Counted from the first letter of the stretch, positions 46,171-58,218 are shown. The stretch: 64,000 nucleotides of DNA from Larix kaempferi (GCA_027924585.1 BSBM01000140.1:10556001-10620000), one strand, 5' to 3'. Notes: generated by a model from the letters alone, not told the origin. Program-made: numbers and translations.

Positions 46171-48948
46171 GAAGAACACCAAGCCTCTCTCTGAAGTACT
46201 CAAACTTCACTCTAGCTAGTGGTTTCGTCAACAAATCTGCAACCTGCTAATCCATCGCAACATACAGGAGCTTCACTACATCATATCCCTGATATAGTGA
46301 TATTTGATCTCAATGTGCTTCGACCTATCATGGAACACCGGGTTCTCAGACAGCTTCACATAACTCTGGTTGTCACAAAAGATACCAGTAGCATCCAACG
46401 GTAGATCAAATAACTCAGACAGTAGCTTCCTCATCCATACTGCCTCACAACTAGCCGAACAAGCTGCAACATAATATGCTTCGGCTATACTCAGTGCTAC
46501 GCAGGATTACTTCCTGCTAAACCAAGAGATCACACCTGATCCCATACTGAAGCAGCACCGAGAAGTGCTCTTCCTATCTGCAGCACTACCTGCCCAACCT
46601 GAATCAACATAACCCTGCAGGTTAAACTTTTGATTCGCATCATATTTGAGCCCATAATCAACTATACCCTTCAAGTACCTCAGAATATGCTTTACAGCAA
46701 CCAGGTGAACACCCCTTGGATCAGTCAGGAACTGGCTCAATGTGTTCACCGCAAAGCAAATATCTGGTCTCGTATTCGTCAGGTACATCAAGGACCCAAT
46801 CATCTAACGATACATCATGACATTAACCGGCTCAGATGAAGCATCACACAGAAGCTTCAGGTTCGATGCCATAGGTGTGGCCATGGCCTTGCATTCCATC
46901 ATCCCGAACCTCTTCAGGATCTCTACTGCATTCTTCCCTTGTCCAAGGAAGATCCCATCTGCACTCTGCCACACCTCCATGCCTAGAAAATAGTGCATCA
47001 TCCCCAAGTCCTTCATCTCAAATTCGGGAGCAAGCTTCCTCTTGGTATTGGCAATCAATCTATCCTCACCTGTAACAAACATGTCATCCACATACAAGAG
47101 TAGTATGACTAGATTGCCTTCCTAACCTTGTAGTAAAGGTTGGAATCTGCTTTACTCTTGCTAAAGCCCAAACTGGATAGGAAACTGTCCATCCTACCAC
47201 ACCAAGTCCTAGGAGCTTGCTTCAAACCATACAAGGATTTCTTTAACTTGCACACATATGACTCCCTGTCATGTGTCTCAAACCCAAGTAGTTGCTCCAC
47301 ATACACTTCCTCTTCGACTACACCATTCAAGAAAGTTATCTTGACATCCATCTGGTGTATCTTCCATTTCATTACTGCAGCCAGAGCAAGTACTGTTCTA
47401 ATGGAAGTGTATCTGGCTACAGGAGCAAAAGTTTCTTCATATTCTATCGCCTCTTTCTGGGAGAAGCCACGAGCTACAAATCTTTCCTTGTATTTCTCTA
47501 TGCTACCATCTGCAGCATGCTTGATCTTATAGATCCACTTGGAAGTCACAACAGACTTCCCTTCAGGTCTTGGGACTACATCCCAAACATCATTCTTCAT
47601 GATCGACTGGTACTCCTTGACCATGGCATCCTTCCATCTTTTCCACTGCTTCTTCATAACTGGAAGGTTCTTTGTTCATAATATCACATAGTAAGGAAAC
47701 ATAACCGGTATGTGATCTTGTCCTCTTCCTTTCTCTGTGTTCTTCTTCTGGAATGCCATACCTTTCTGCATCTTGAATGAGCTCTCTATCCCATGCAGGT
47801 TTCCTCTTGTGAGAGTTCTTCTCACGGGGTGGATCTATAGGTTCTTGTGGATCTTCAATTTCATGATCTACTTCTGGAATTGCTTCATTCATAGTGGTGT
47901 CTTGAAATCTGGTTTCCTTTGGTTCTTCATGGTCTTCAACAGGTGTCTTCCTTGATTTGATGTATGCTGAGTCTTCATCAAATGTTACATCCCTGCTGAT
48001 GTCAATTTTCTTGAACCCTGGAATGTATATTCTGTAAGCTTTCGAGCTTTCACTATAACCCACAAAGATGCCCTTCTTTCCTGAAGGATCTAGCTTTGTC
48101 CTCTTTTCCTTTGGAATGTGTGTGTATACAGGACAACCAAATATCCTAAGATGGCTAACTTCTGGTTTCTTACCAGAGAATACTTCTTCTGGTGTCTTGT
48201 TGTCAAGTATCTTGTGAGTTGTTCTGTTCTGCACACATACAACTGTCCTAGCTGCTTTTTCCCATAGATGTATTGGCAAATCTTGATCATGAAGCATTGT
48301 CCGCGCTGCTTCCATGATGGTTCTATTCTTCCTTTCTGCAACTCCATTTTGTTTTGGATTGCAGGGAGCAGTCAACTCCCTCTTCATCCCCGAATCACTA
48401 CATAGCTTGTTGAAATCACCTGAAGTGAATTCTCCGCCATTGTTGGATCTGAAGGTCTTGATCTTCTTGTCAGTTTGATTTTCTATCAAGGCTTTGAATT
48501 CCTTGAACTTATCAAACACTTCATCTTTATTCTTCAAGAAATAAACCCAAGTCTTCCTAGAGAAATCATCAATGAAAGAAACATAGTATGCATACCCACT
48601 CAGAGAACTGGAAGACATCGGAACGCATACATCGGAGTGAATAATCTCCAAGATTCCTTTTTCTTTGCTTTCACTACTCGGAAATGCCTTCTTTGTGTTC
48701 TTTCCTTTTGCACATCCTTTGCAAACACCTTCATGCTTTGATTGGATTTCAGGAAGACCTTCTACAACTTTGCTTGCAATTGGTAGTGCTCTGTAGTGCA
48801 TGTGTGCAATCCTTCTATGCCAAAGTTCACTTGGCTCCATGGATTCATGTACCATGGCATGTTCAGGTTGTCCCTTCAATTTGTACAATCCTCCCTCTTG
48901 CTCTCCAAGCACTATTGCATCATCTATTGTCTTACCCTTTTTCCACAT
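46170..48948 (-). pseudogene. Copia-3 pol: integrase, RT, RNase H (broken)
   Basis: The integrase frame, 48948-47590, has an intact zinc finger (LWHRRIAH, CKGC) and a core starting HSDVC. However, the second catalytic Asp is Asn (FRSNNGGEF for the usual TDNGGEF). The third residue, in VAERKN, is kept. A frameshift near 47640 leads to the RT frame 47657-47109 (SKWIYKIKHAADGS, FAPVARYTSIRT, KKSLYGLKQAPR). A second break near 47100 precedes YVDD at about 47083-47094. A stop at 46804 separates RT from RNase H, where the usual DSDWAG reads DSGWAG. RNase H decays further below 46507, with remnants to about 46170. The enzyme set is inactive. Confidence 0.92.
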
Positions 48949-48981
48949 GAGTACTTGGCCATCTACAAATGCAACTCTAAT

Positions 48982-50160
48982 TTATTTTGCATCCAAAGAT
49001 GATATGGATAGGAGATTGTTCTTGAGCCCAAGTACATAGAGAACATCTTTCATCTTCAAAGACTTCCCGGAGTCTGGTTTGTAGGAGGCTTCACCACTTC
49101 CTTTGATAGGATATTGATAGTCATCCCCAAGTTTCACTTTATGAGGTGACTCATGTTCAGATAGATCTACAAAGTATTGATTAAACCCAGTCATGTGTTT
49201 GGAAGCCCCACTATCAATAAGCCAATCATCACATCCATGAGAGATAGTATCTGTGAGAGCAGAGATTATAACATATTCATCTTCACTTGATGAGTTATCA
49301 CTTTCTGCTCTAGCTTTCTTCTTGGGTGGTTCATCATCCTCAACAGCATGAGCATGATATCTCTTCTTGTTGCCCTTCTTCTTCTTGTTGAAGTTGTTGT
49401 TGTTGTTCCTTTTGTTATTAGAATAATCTAAGGCAAAGTGTCCCTTCTCATTGCATGTAAAACATATTATATCTTTCTTGTCTCTATGATGATGGTGTGA
49501 AGTTTTCTTGGGATGAGAATGCTCCCTCTTGAACTTTCCTTTCTTGGTATGTGCTATGAGAGCTTGATCTTCATTTCCCATCTTTTCTTCTCCGGCCACA
49601 AGCCTAGCTTCTTCTTGTGAACATTCATCCCAAATTCTACTGAAAGAGATTAGTTTCCTTCTTGCACATATTCCTTGGATGAAGGAGGCCCATGACCTAG
49701 GTAGGCCATTCAATGTGGTCATCACAATTTCACCATTCTCCACTACTTCATCCACAGATTCGAGTTTTTCCTTGATTTGAGAGACCTTAGAAAAGTAGGA
49801 TTGAATGGTCTCTCCATTCTGAAGCTTTACCCCTTTCAATTGGTTCCACAGAGTCATCTTTCGATTTATGTTCTTTCCTTCAAACAATTTGGTCAAGGAG
49901 TCAAACATCTCCTTAGGTGTCTTTAGGGAAGACACATGAGGTATGAGATGGTCTTTGATAGAATCAACAATGATTCTCTTAGCCTTGACCAGGTTTTTCT
50001 TGTGTAAGGCATTAGCCTCATCTTCCTCTGGAATTGGAACCTCTTCCTTTATGTAGTTTTCCAACTCATTCTCTTCTAGGATTAACCCAATCCTATACTT
50101 CCAGGCTCGGAAGTTATCATCCCCTTCAAACTTATCCTCAAGCTTGGTTTGGTGAGACAT
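48982..50160 (-). pseudogene. Copia-3 gag and protease
   Basis: The frame is open from 50208. I prefer the ATG at 50160 (MSHQTKLEDKFEGDDNFRAW), which matches the start of copia-4 gag. The gag core runs to about residue 220. The zinc knuckle CFTCNEKGHFALDY lacks its final Cys (Tyr instead). A His/Lys/Asn-rich stretch and an acidic stretch precede the protease motif WLIDSGASKHMTG. A TAA at about 48979-48981 ends the frame just before the integrase part. This stop is what separates gag-protease from pol, and copia-4 has sense codons there. Confidence 0.92.
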
Positions 50161-50710
50161 CTTAAAGAGTAATTCAAATGGAAATAGAAAATATTTAGGT
50201 CTTACCACTTGATTTGTTGAAAACAGGATCTGGAGCTAGATTAGGGTTTGTCAGAGAAACCCTAAAAATTAAAATGTGAATTTCAAGATTCTGAAAGGAT
50301 AGAAAGATGAGCCGATCATCCTGGTATACTCAGAAATTGAAAACTGCAAAGTTTTACCCTTTAGAAATGCTTTTCAATCTCCCGGATTCACTAGGGAGGA
50401 CCCTGAATTAGGGTTTGAGTTTCCGGGAGCTTCACCCAACCAAAAAGTTCGATCCAAAGCTCTAAAATTCGATTTTTCCAAGGATATTTCCAGCTATGTC
50501 CTTAGATTTCAAAAATTCCTATTTTTGTGGAAACCCTAATTTTTAGGGCCAAAACTGAAAATGCTCAGAATTGAATTATGTCTCGACAGAAAGATGCGCC
50601 CTTCCAAGGAGATTCAATCTAGCCTCCTTCCTTTGATGATCTGTGGAGAGAAACCCAAATATTAAGAAGCCCTAGCTTCTGCAGTTGCACAGTGCCTTCT
50701 TCTTAGGTAA

Positions 50711-50722
50711 GCTCTGATACCA
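50711..50722 (-). other. Copia-3 primer-binding site (tRNA-iMet)
   Basis: The plus strand has GCTCTGATACCA adjoining the LTR start at 50723. Confidence 0.95.
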
Positions 50723-51291
50723 TGTTAAATTTTTCGATAATTTCATTCCATTATAATAAGGATCTCTAAGAGAATAACATGTAAAGCATATCAATCATAG
50801 ACACAAAAGCAATCACACAAGAGACACAGAGTTTCACCGGGGATAACCAAGAAGGTGAAAAACCCCACAACTTCCTCAGAGATAAGATAAGCCACAAACC
50901 AAGATCACAAGGATCAAACCCAATAAGATGTCTCTAGCAGATGCTCCTCCTCCTCCACAAGAGCGCCACTTTCTCTCTTAGCTATGCGAGCTTGAGAAGT
51001 GAGTGAATGAGTTAAATGAGAGACACAACCTCTCTATTTATACACTAACTTGACCTACCAATAATCCACTAGGGTCGACTTGCTAATCAAGCCTAATAAC
51101 CCAACCACATGTGCTAACCAGGGCCGACCCCACACTGGTGGTCTAATAACCCATCAATACAAATGACGACACTTGTCAATGCACATGACGACACTTCCAA
51201 TCAGAGGAATAATACATCTCTGTGGGATATACAATAAAGTACAAATGTAATACATAGAAGAATACCTTCCGAAGTTACAAATACATCAACA
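50723..51291 (-). repeat. Copia-3 5' LTR (right copy)
   Basis: It is 569 bp, with the same ends as the left copy. It contains GTATAAATA on the minus strand at 51035-51043, the probable promoter of the element. Confidence 0.95.
51035..51043 (-). promoter_or_regulatory. TATA box of copia-3 5' LTR
   Basis: On the minus strand it reads GTATAAATAGAGAGG, conserved in the left LTR at 44578-44586. Confidence 0.6.
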
Positions 51292-51548
51292 TGCGCTACT
51301 CTTCGTGCAGTTGCGAGCTCCCACATCTAATCACTTTCCGAGGTAACTCTTATTGTAAACCCTTATTTGCAACATAATACAAAATATACTTCATGGGTTC
51401 AGATCTATTTGTTATTTTTACTGCAGTAATTAGGTAGATTTATTTTTATTTACACTCACGCAGTATCCATTTTTGAACTGCTACTAAGGGTTCCATAATC
51501 CTTAGTAGGTTCCCCTTTGCACAGGCTGGTGTGAAAACACTAGCTACA

Positions 51549-53217
51549 GATTTGGCGACTCCGCTAGATCGATTCCCATCGATCTTTGGTTTAGTATGAT
51601 CCGTAGATATTTTTAGTTTTGTATTTTCTATTTTGCTTGCAATTTACTTTTCATCCCTAGCCACAGGCCCTCTACTTGCATATCTGGCCCTTGCCTTCGC
51701 AGTACCCTTCATTATTTCCGTTTTTACGGCCCGACCCGTGACTTTCTGCCATTAACCCATGGCCCGAGCGCGACTTCCGGCCCAAAACCCGCGCTCCCAA
51801 GCATGAATTTCGGCCTGAAACTCACGCCCAGAGCACGCCTTTCCGCCTGTAAACCGTGCGCTCCACGCACCTCTTGCCTGTTACCTGCGCCCCCAACATT
51901 CCTATGAGCCTGCAACTCGTGCCCCCAGTGTGCCACTGAGTATAAAACCCACGCCATTTTTTCTTGTTTCTATTTTTTTGTTTCGACGCGACTTATTATG
52001 TAGCCTGTAGTGCCTAGATCACAACTTTTCGCTTCATAGGCGCACCCTGCAACCCTTTTTTCCTCTTTTCTTTCCCAAAACAGCCTCATGTTTTCCTGCA
52101 TCCATTTCGCCATTGGTACTTTTCTGCTAGCTTGCTGTAGCATTTGGTACATTTCACTTGGCATACATCCTTACTGTATTGATATCTCTTGCTTTATATT
52201 TCAGCGATCTCATTTCTTTTACACATAGCAGTTAGTACTTTTTTATTTTAGTCTCAGTTGTTTATTTCAGCATTTATTACTGGCGATATGGAGTTTACAC
52301 CACTTGTGCACCCACACACTCCCCATAATTCAAGTGAAACTAAAATTGGCTTAATAAACACACATTAACCCCACTTGGGGACCCAAAAACAACTTTGTAG
52401 CTAGGTAGGACATTAGGGTTAGGCATCCAAATAACACCCCTTTTTCATACACATTTGAGACATAGTTGTTGTCCTTTAGGGATCCAAAATCCCCTATTAT
52501 TTATTGGTACGGTTGACACCGATTTGTCGGAGGGCCTCTCCCTTAAGAGGGCAAGGGGCAAGACTGGTTCTCGAAGTTTGAGTGGAATACCGCTCTCCAT
52601 TCTCTACTGAAGGATACCAACTCATTTTTCTCATTGTGCATGATGGCGCCCATACCGGGTGCGCGACAACCAAAAAATTGAAGTCGTGGGACACCTTTCT
52701 GGTTCCATGAACGAGGTAGCTTAGTTTACATTCTTCTAAGACTCTTTCACCTGGAGTACCTCTCGGTAGAGGGATATCCCTTAGCCATTTGGTCTACATT
52801 TCATATTTCCTAACTGCGGATTTCATCACCCTGTAGGGGACACAATTTGTGTGATCTTCCATATCTTTTAGATAGGTGTTTGCATGCTCCTATACCCCCA
52901 TTTGTTAGTGAGTCTACCTTTTTATTTCTAGGAGTGTTGCTTATTGGTATTCTGACCTTTTTATTGTCGTTCTGCTTGTTGTAGCACGTTGTTGCAGCAA
53001 GTGTTTTTTGAGCTTGTTGTTGGCCTGAGTGTCGTCTTTTTATGAGCTCTCCTTTTGTATGCACGGTTGTACTAGGATTTTTTAGCATTGTATCCACCAC
53101 AATCCCTCAGTACTTTTACACCTGTCACCATTGATTCACCGAGACACTCTCGTCGCCTACGGGGACAGTCCCCACAGTACGATCCACTTGATATGATAGA
53201 TTTTTTTGCTCTAATTA
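51549..53217 (+). other. Gypsy leader region after the LTR; primer-binding site, no gene
   Basis: TGGCGACTCCGCT at 51553-51565 matches the beginning of a primer-binding site used by Tat/Ogre-type plant gypsies; the tRNA was not confirmed. The next 1.6 kb is a long untranslated-looking leader, with a C/G-rich stretch at 51720-51950 in an otherwise AT-rich setting. Confidence 0.55.
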
Positions 53218-53543
53218 TGTTAGCCAAGATAAGCATAACTTTACAAAGTTGTTCAAGAACACTCACAATATAATATACATGGAGACAACCAATTTTATCA
53301 AATGAATGAAATAATACAAAGAATATATGAAGAAAGATCTGAAAATATTACAAATAGTCCATACAATAGACTCAAATAGAACAAGTGGCTCCTCTCTGCT
53401 TGTGGTGGACAATATAATGTCTCTATAGAATCCTAGAAGAATCTAAAAGTACAAATATGTAGACGTGAATCTACCTAGAATAATGTGAAGTTAATTTTGT
53501 TAGAAACCATGTGGGTAGTAAATATCTTCTAAAAATATCTACA
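53218..53543 (-). repeat. Possible LTR fragment of another copia (minus strand)
   Basis: The stretch starts TGTTAGCC and ends ATCTACA. It is followed by AGCTCCCCACTAACTTGG, which looks like the reverse of a copia polypurine tract. It breaks the gypsy leader. There is no second copy in the window. Confidence 0.35.
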
Positions 53544-54178
53544 AGCTCCCCACTAACTTGGTATTTCACACTTGGAAAAAAATGTGCCATGTGGAAATTT
53601 CTGTGATAAAGCATGTTTGTTGTGTGTTTCCATATGGCATGTACATGCTCGTCATGTGAAGGAGTGATCATGTTGTATGTTGTTAATAATGGCAGTGTCT
53701 ATGTGCTCCCTAGTCTTGGCATGATATCCACATTGAGATTCATCACGTATGCTCTTAATTGATGGTATGGGTGTTTGGTAATTAAAATGGAACTAAACTA
53801 AGTTTTTAACATACAACCTATAATGCAGTTGTTGCCAAAACAATCGATGTGGGTCACAAGTACTTGTGTAAACATCAAATTGTACATGAGTATACACTCT
53901 AGTTTCCACAAAAATAAACCCATTTAGGGTTTTAAGTATTTTCAAGAATGTTCAATTCTGGAAAATCGGATCTCCAAACTTTTTGAACCATAATTTTCTC
54001 ATTATATGACATATTTTAACAATATTAATTCACTGCAATTGCTACAAAGTTGTATAGTCCTCACTTTTCTACTCCCCTTGTTATAATTTCATTTTTTCTC
54101 TTATGAGACATTGATATTAATCAAATTCAACTTTATAATTTTTTTGTATTAGTTTTTGTTTTGCTAGGAGAATCGAAA
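53544..54178. other. AT-rich DNA, nothing recognised
   Basis: No coding motif, repeat or RNA gene is seen. Confidence 0.4.
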
Positions 54179-54179
54179 A

Positions 54180-54240
54180 CTGAGGTGGGGCTCGTACTCG
54201 TGTAACACGGGATCAATTCCCATCCGCTACAATTATACCC
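54180..54240 (-). mobile_element. Possible SINE or tRNA-like fragment
   Basis: On the minus strand TACACGAGTACGAGCCCCACC resembles a polymerase III B box region with about two mismatches, and TAATTGTAGCGG upstream is an approximate A box. It is short and without a visible tail. Confidence 0.3.
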
Positions 54241-54273
54241 CTAATTTCATCCACACTACACCTACACAGGTTT

Positions 54274-54965
54274 TGTTAGAACGATATTCCATCATATACA
54301 TGCCATGGACCTTCATGTTGTTCTACCTAGTGTTATTTGGCCTTCTAGTGCCCGGTCTAGTGTCTTGGACCATAGTTTGTCCACATTTGACCACCTTATA
54401 CTAGTGATATATCCATGAAGCCTTGTTTGTCCACTTATCCACTCATTTCCATCATTTTGGGAGTCAATACACCCCACTACCTTGCATTTATGTGGGATTT
54501 ATTGCATTTCCCTATTTTAAGGAGATGGAGTGCGCCCTCTTGAGGATTTGGTCAACTTGTGCATTAATGGCCACTACCTAAACTACTCACCCCATGCACC
54601 CTCCTAATGGTACCTTTCACACGATTTTGACTAGCCAAACCTCCTCATGGTCCATCTATGTTCATTGAACCTCATTATGGGCCAATCTATGAGTTACACT
54701 TGGCCTCATGGCATTGATGGATGAATTGGTCCAATCTAAGCCTCATTATTGTTATACTCAACTTGCCACTAAGCCTCTCAATTTTTTCTCTTGAGAGCAT
54801 CTATATATTGTACACATTTTTTTGAATAATAATGAAATGGAAGATCAATCCAAATGAGTGTTTTGCTTAATATTTTATTCATATTTCTTCTATTTTCCTT
54901 TCAAATTCTAAGTGAAGCTTGCTCTAGTAATCTAGATCCACCTATGACACATATAGAATTTGACA
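54274..54965 (+). repeat. 5' LTR of the gag-only element
   Basis: It aligns with 56347-57066 over nearly its whole length (for example GTGTCTTGGACCATAGTTTG in both). The right copy has extra bases near 56940-56998. Confidence 0.85.
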
Positions 54966-55048
54966 TGGTATCAGTTCCATATGGGATCCTAGTCTTGCTT
55001 CCAAATAGATTTCCAAGTGTGTGTTTTGCAGGTGCCTACAACAACTTC

Positions 55049-55540
55049 ATGGATTCAAAATCAGTTCCTCTCCTCTCTCCATTCAACTATTCTGAGTGGA
55101 AGGAAAATATGTGTGCCTATCTCAAGAGAAAATGTATCTTTGATGCGTCCATTGGTGTTGTGAGCGATCTTGAATCTTATCAATAGAAGTGTGATTGGCT
55201 CAATGACTGTGATAGAGCATATGGAACTATGTCTCTAGTTATAGCTCCTAGAATTCATTATCTTGTTGATTTTGTTGAGTATCCATTTGAGCTTTGAGAA
55301 ATCTAGATAGAGATATTGGCATGTAGAAAGAATATATTATCTATATGGATAGTAAGAAAATGGAAACCTCCTCATGTGGTATCCATCAAAAGGTCTTAGC
55401 CTCATGCATTTCTCAAGAATTTGTTCAAATTGAAGAAGAAGAAGATACAGATTCAACAAATGATCCAGCTCAACTTTCTTCCTCTACGGCTTCCTCTGTT
55501 TTCCAAGAAGTTGTTTTTCATGAAGATAACATATGAGTTT
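55049..55540 (+). pseudogene. Gag relic of the short LTR element
   Basis: From the ATG at 55049 the frame reads SPFNYSEWKENMCAYLKRK, a copia gag start. It stops at 55184 (TAG), then continues readable as CDWLNDCDRAYGTMSL, which parallels WIDGCDRASITICTAML of copia-1 gag. A later open piece, 55345-55536, ends with a TASSVF segment that resembles TASSAL at the end of copia-1 gag. The two elements are therefore related. It is not functional. Confidence 0.7.
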
Positions 55541-56346
55541 CTGGCATCAATATTGTTGAAGAGATGTCTCCCCATTCCACGTCCTTCTCCTCTGTTCCTT
55601 TTATTATGAATGTTGAATATGGGTTACTAGTTGGTGATCATAATGAGCCTTCTCTAAAAGGGGTTTTTTCTTCACATGAGAGTATTGGTTCGAAATATGG
55701 TCAAGGATAAATTTTGGAATTCAAGTGAATATATCTCATTACTTCACATGCTTTTGCTTCCTATGTATTCCTACACCATGACTAGCAGAATTCCTTCAAG
55801 TTCACTTGAAGATGGAGAAGTTTTTGCCATCAAAATGGAGCATCTGGGACTCTTGTTCCTCTTTCTTGGAGCTAATTAAAACTCTCATGGTTCAAATTTA
55901 ATGCTTCAAGAGCCTTATGATTCGCTTGGGATCACTTTCACCACTGTTGGTTCACATTCTCACCACCTCAAGTCTCTTTTGTACATGGCACCCTGGTTGG
56001 TTCGAATATCAAGTTTGAATAACACATGCATTTGCTCTAGTATCAGTATGTTTCAATTGTTCTACATGGATTAAGTTTCCATCATGCAGTTGTAAATGTT
56101 TCTGATCTAGTTGAGCATATTCCACTTCTTCCTAAGAAGAATATTCCTCCATACATATTCATATAGTTTGGAGATTATTTAGTTTTTTTGTTTCTCTTTC
56201 ATGTCCATTTTTTAGGAAGGATTTTCCCCATGTGGTTTTGCCTCTTTCCTCAGTTCATATGGATTAATAATGTAAAGGGTGACCATATTCCTTTGTTTTT
56301 TGGGCCCTATTTCTCATTCTCACTACCATTTTGGCTTAAGGTGTGG
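55541..56346 (+). other. Internal non-coding part of the short LTR element
   Basis: No pol domain is readable. It ends in a weak purine stretch (TTAAGGTGTGG) before the right LTR. Confidence 0.5.
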
Positions 56347-57066
56347 TATTAGAACAATATTCCCATCATGTACATGCCATGGACCTTCATGTTTTTCTAC
56401 CTAGTGTCATTTGGCCTTCTAGTGCCTAGTCTAGTGTCTTGGACCATAGTTTGTCCACATTTGACCACCTTACACTAGTGATATATCAATGAAGACTTGT
56501 TTGTCCACTTATACACTCATTTACATCATTTTGGGAGTCAATGCAACCCACTACCTTGCATTGATCTGGGATTTATTGCATTCCCTTGTTTTAAGGAGAT
56601 GGAGTGCGCCCTCTTGAGGATTTGGTCAACTTGTGCATTAATAGTCACTACTTAGCCAACTACTCACCCCATGCGCCCTCCTAATGGTACCTTTTACACT
56701 ATTTTGACTAGCCTAACCTCCTCATGGTCCATCTATGTTCATTGAACCTCATTATGGCCAAATCTATGAGTTACACTTGGCCTCATGTCATTGATGGGTG
56801 AATTGGTCCAATCTAAGCCTCATTAATGTGAGATACTCAAATCGCCACTAAGCCTCACGATTTTGTCTCTTGAGAGCATCTATATATTGTACACGGGTTG
56901 TTGAATAATAATGCAATGAAGATCAATCCACATGAGTGTTTTTCTCTTGTGTTTTGCTTAATATTTTCTTCATATTTATTTTGTTTTCTTGTCTATGTTT
57001 GGAAAATTCTAAGTGAAGCTTGCTCTAGTAATCTAGATCCACATGTGACACATATATAATTTGACA
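56347..57066 (+). repeat. 3' LTR of the gag-only element
   Basis: Right copy of the repeat. The initial TG is mutated to TA. It ends TTTGACA at 57066. Confidence 0.85.
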
Positions 57067-57083
57067 ATTGCACATTCTATTCA

Positions 57084-57146
57084 AGGTTTGAACCCACGAC
57101 GTCACAAGGAGTGCCTTAACAGTGCACCTTATCGCCAACTGGTCTA
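57084..57146 (-). mobile_element. tRNA-derived SINE head
   Basis: On the minus strand an A box TAGACCAGTTGG (57135-57146; 11 of 12 to consensus) is followed 40 bp later by a perfect B box, GGTTCAAACCT (57084-57094). This is polymerase III internal-promoter spacing. Flanking ends do not pair as a tRNA acceptor stem, so a SINE is more likely than a true tRNA gene. Confidence 0.55.
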
Positions 57147-57718
57147 CACCCTAGCGCTACTTTTGTGTAGTAATTTGTTTCACAAGTAACATATTCTTTT
57201 TGGCACGTGCAACATATTATTAATTTTTTTTAATATTTCCATTCTCCATTTTCATGGTAATTATAGTTTTGCCTTCAAATTCTTATAAATATTATCATCT
57301 CCCATATTCATAATTTTCCTTTCCATCGGCTTCACCAAGTTCATGAACCAATCTTTATTATATGCCATATCTCATGAGATTCTATAGACCATGCATCTAC
57401 ATAATTACATGCTACCAAAAAAGTGAAAAACAAGTTTCAAACTCAACATTTGTGCATACCAATTTGAGTTCAATAAGAAACAATGACTAAATATCATGTT
57501 GAGTTTAATTTCATGGCTAGGCAATAATGTTTCTTTTGGAATTCATTTCCATAAACTCCTTTTTGTGCCACACTTTGTGGGGCACACCCTTTTTCTAGAC
57601 AATTTTTGCTTTTCAATATTTGATGCTAGCCAGGAGTTCCTGACGCCTATCTTTGATACCCTTAAGCCTCCCCTTTCAAAGAACAAATGATGTGTGATTA
57701 TCAGAATATGCCAATGTT
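57147..57718. other. AT-rich DNA between the SINE and copia-4
   Basis: Nothing is recognised. Confidence 0.4.
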
Positions 57719-57723
57719 TTGAT

Positions 57724-58218
57724 TGTTGAATATTGTAACTTCTAAGAATATTATATTTGTACTTTATTATTCCGGAGATGTTTCATCCCTCCGAGGCGAT
57801 TCTATTATGTATCCGGAGATGTTTATTCCTCCGATGAATTGTGGTAACCAGGGTTATTAGACCCCACCATGTGGGGGTCGGCCCTGAGTTTATTATTTAG
57901 GGGTTATTATACTTCACTAGGAGAGGTCGGCCCCATTAAGGGTTTTGGTCAGTCAGGAATCAGTATAAGTAGAGGAGGAGAGCTCCTCATTTGACACACT
58001 TGCTCAAATCAGAAAGTAGCGCACTTGTGTTTGAGAGGTCTGTATAGGAGGTAGAGAAGAAGGAGGTCAAGTCTTGGAGCACATCTTGTATTTTGGTTGA
58101 TCATCTTATTGAGGAAATCTTTGCTGGGTTTTCTACCCCATGAGGGTTTCCCAGGGTAATATCTTTTGATTGTGTTTCTTTCAGTGATCTTGCTAATCAA
58201 ATTAGAATAATATTAACA
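57724..58218 (+). repeat. Copia-4 5' LTR
   Basis: It starts TGTTGAATATTGTAAC and ends AATATTAACA at the primer-binding site. The start is placed by resemblance to the minus-strand start of copia-3 (TGTTGATGTATTTGTAAC). It is 495 bp. Confidence 0.8.
57964..57971 (+). promoter_or_regulatory. TATA box of copia-4 LTR
   Basis: TATAAGTA lies about 240 bp into the LTR, at the position where copia-3 has its TATA element. Confidence 0.5.

Larger units (their letters stand above)
44266..51291 (-). mobile_element. Copia-3: complete-structure Ty1/copia element with broken genes
   Basis: LTRs are 44266-44855 and 50723-51291, and the perfect duplication TGCGC occurs at 44261-44265 and 51292-51296. The tRNA-iMet site is at 50711-50722, and a purine tract AAGAGGGAG (minus) lies at 44856-44864. 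Gag-pol runs from 50160 down to about 46170. Between pol and the 3' LTR lie about 1.3 kb of minisatellites. LTRs differ at roughly 20 sites plus a ~22-bp indel, so the insertion is older than copia-2. Confidence 0.95.
43762..53217 (+). mobile_element. 5' part of a gypsy element, LTR split by copia-3
   Basis: The LTR begins TGTTAACACCC at 43762 and is interrupted at 44265 by copia-3. It resumes at 51297 and ends with TAGCTACA at 51548. The primer-binding site starts five bases later. With the insert removed, the LTR is about 755 bp. The internal part, 51549-53217, is non-coding leader apart from a possible short gag start near 53100-53210 (SPQYDPLDMIDFF). The element is truncated at about 53217, so no pol is present. 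Confidence 0.7.
54274..57066 (+). mobile_element. Short gag-only LTR element (non-autonomous, copia-related)
   Basis: Direct repeats of 692 bp (54274-54965) and 720 bp (56347-57066) begin TGTTAGAAC or TATTAGAAC and end in TTTGACA. The left repeat is followed at once by TGGTATCAGTTC, a damaged tRNA-iMet site. The internal part is only about 1.4 kb and has a gag relic but no pol. I see no matching 5-bp duplication (GGTTT on the left, ATTGC on the right), so one flank may have been rearranged. Confidence 0.75.

Noticed and set aside
57084-57146. Functional tRNA gene
   Set aside because: The promoter boxes fit, but acceptor and anticodon stems do not pair; a SINE head is more likely.
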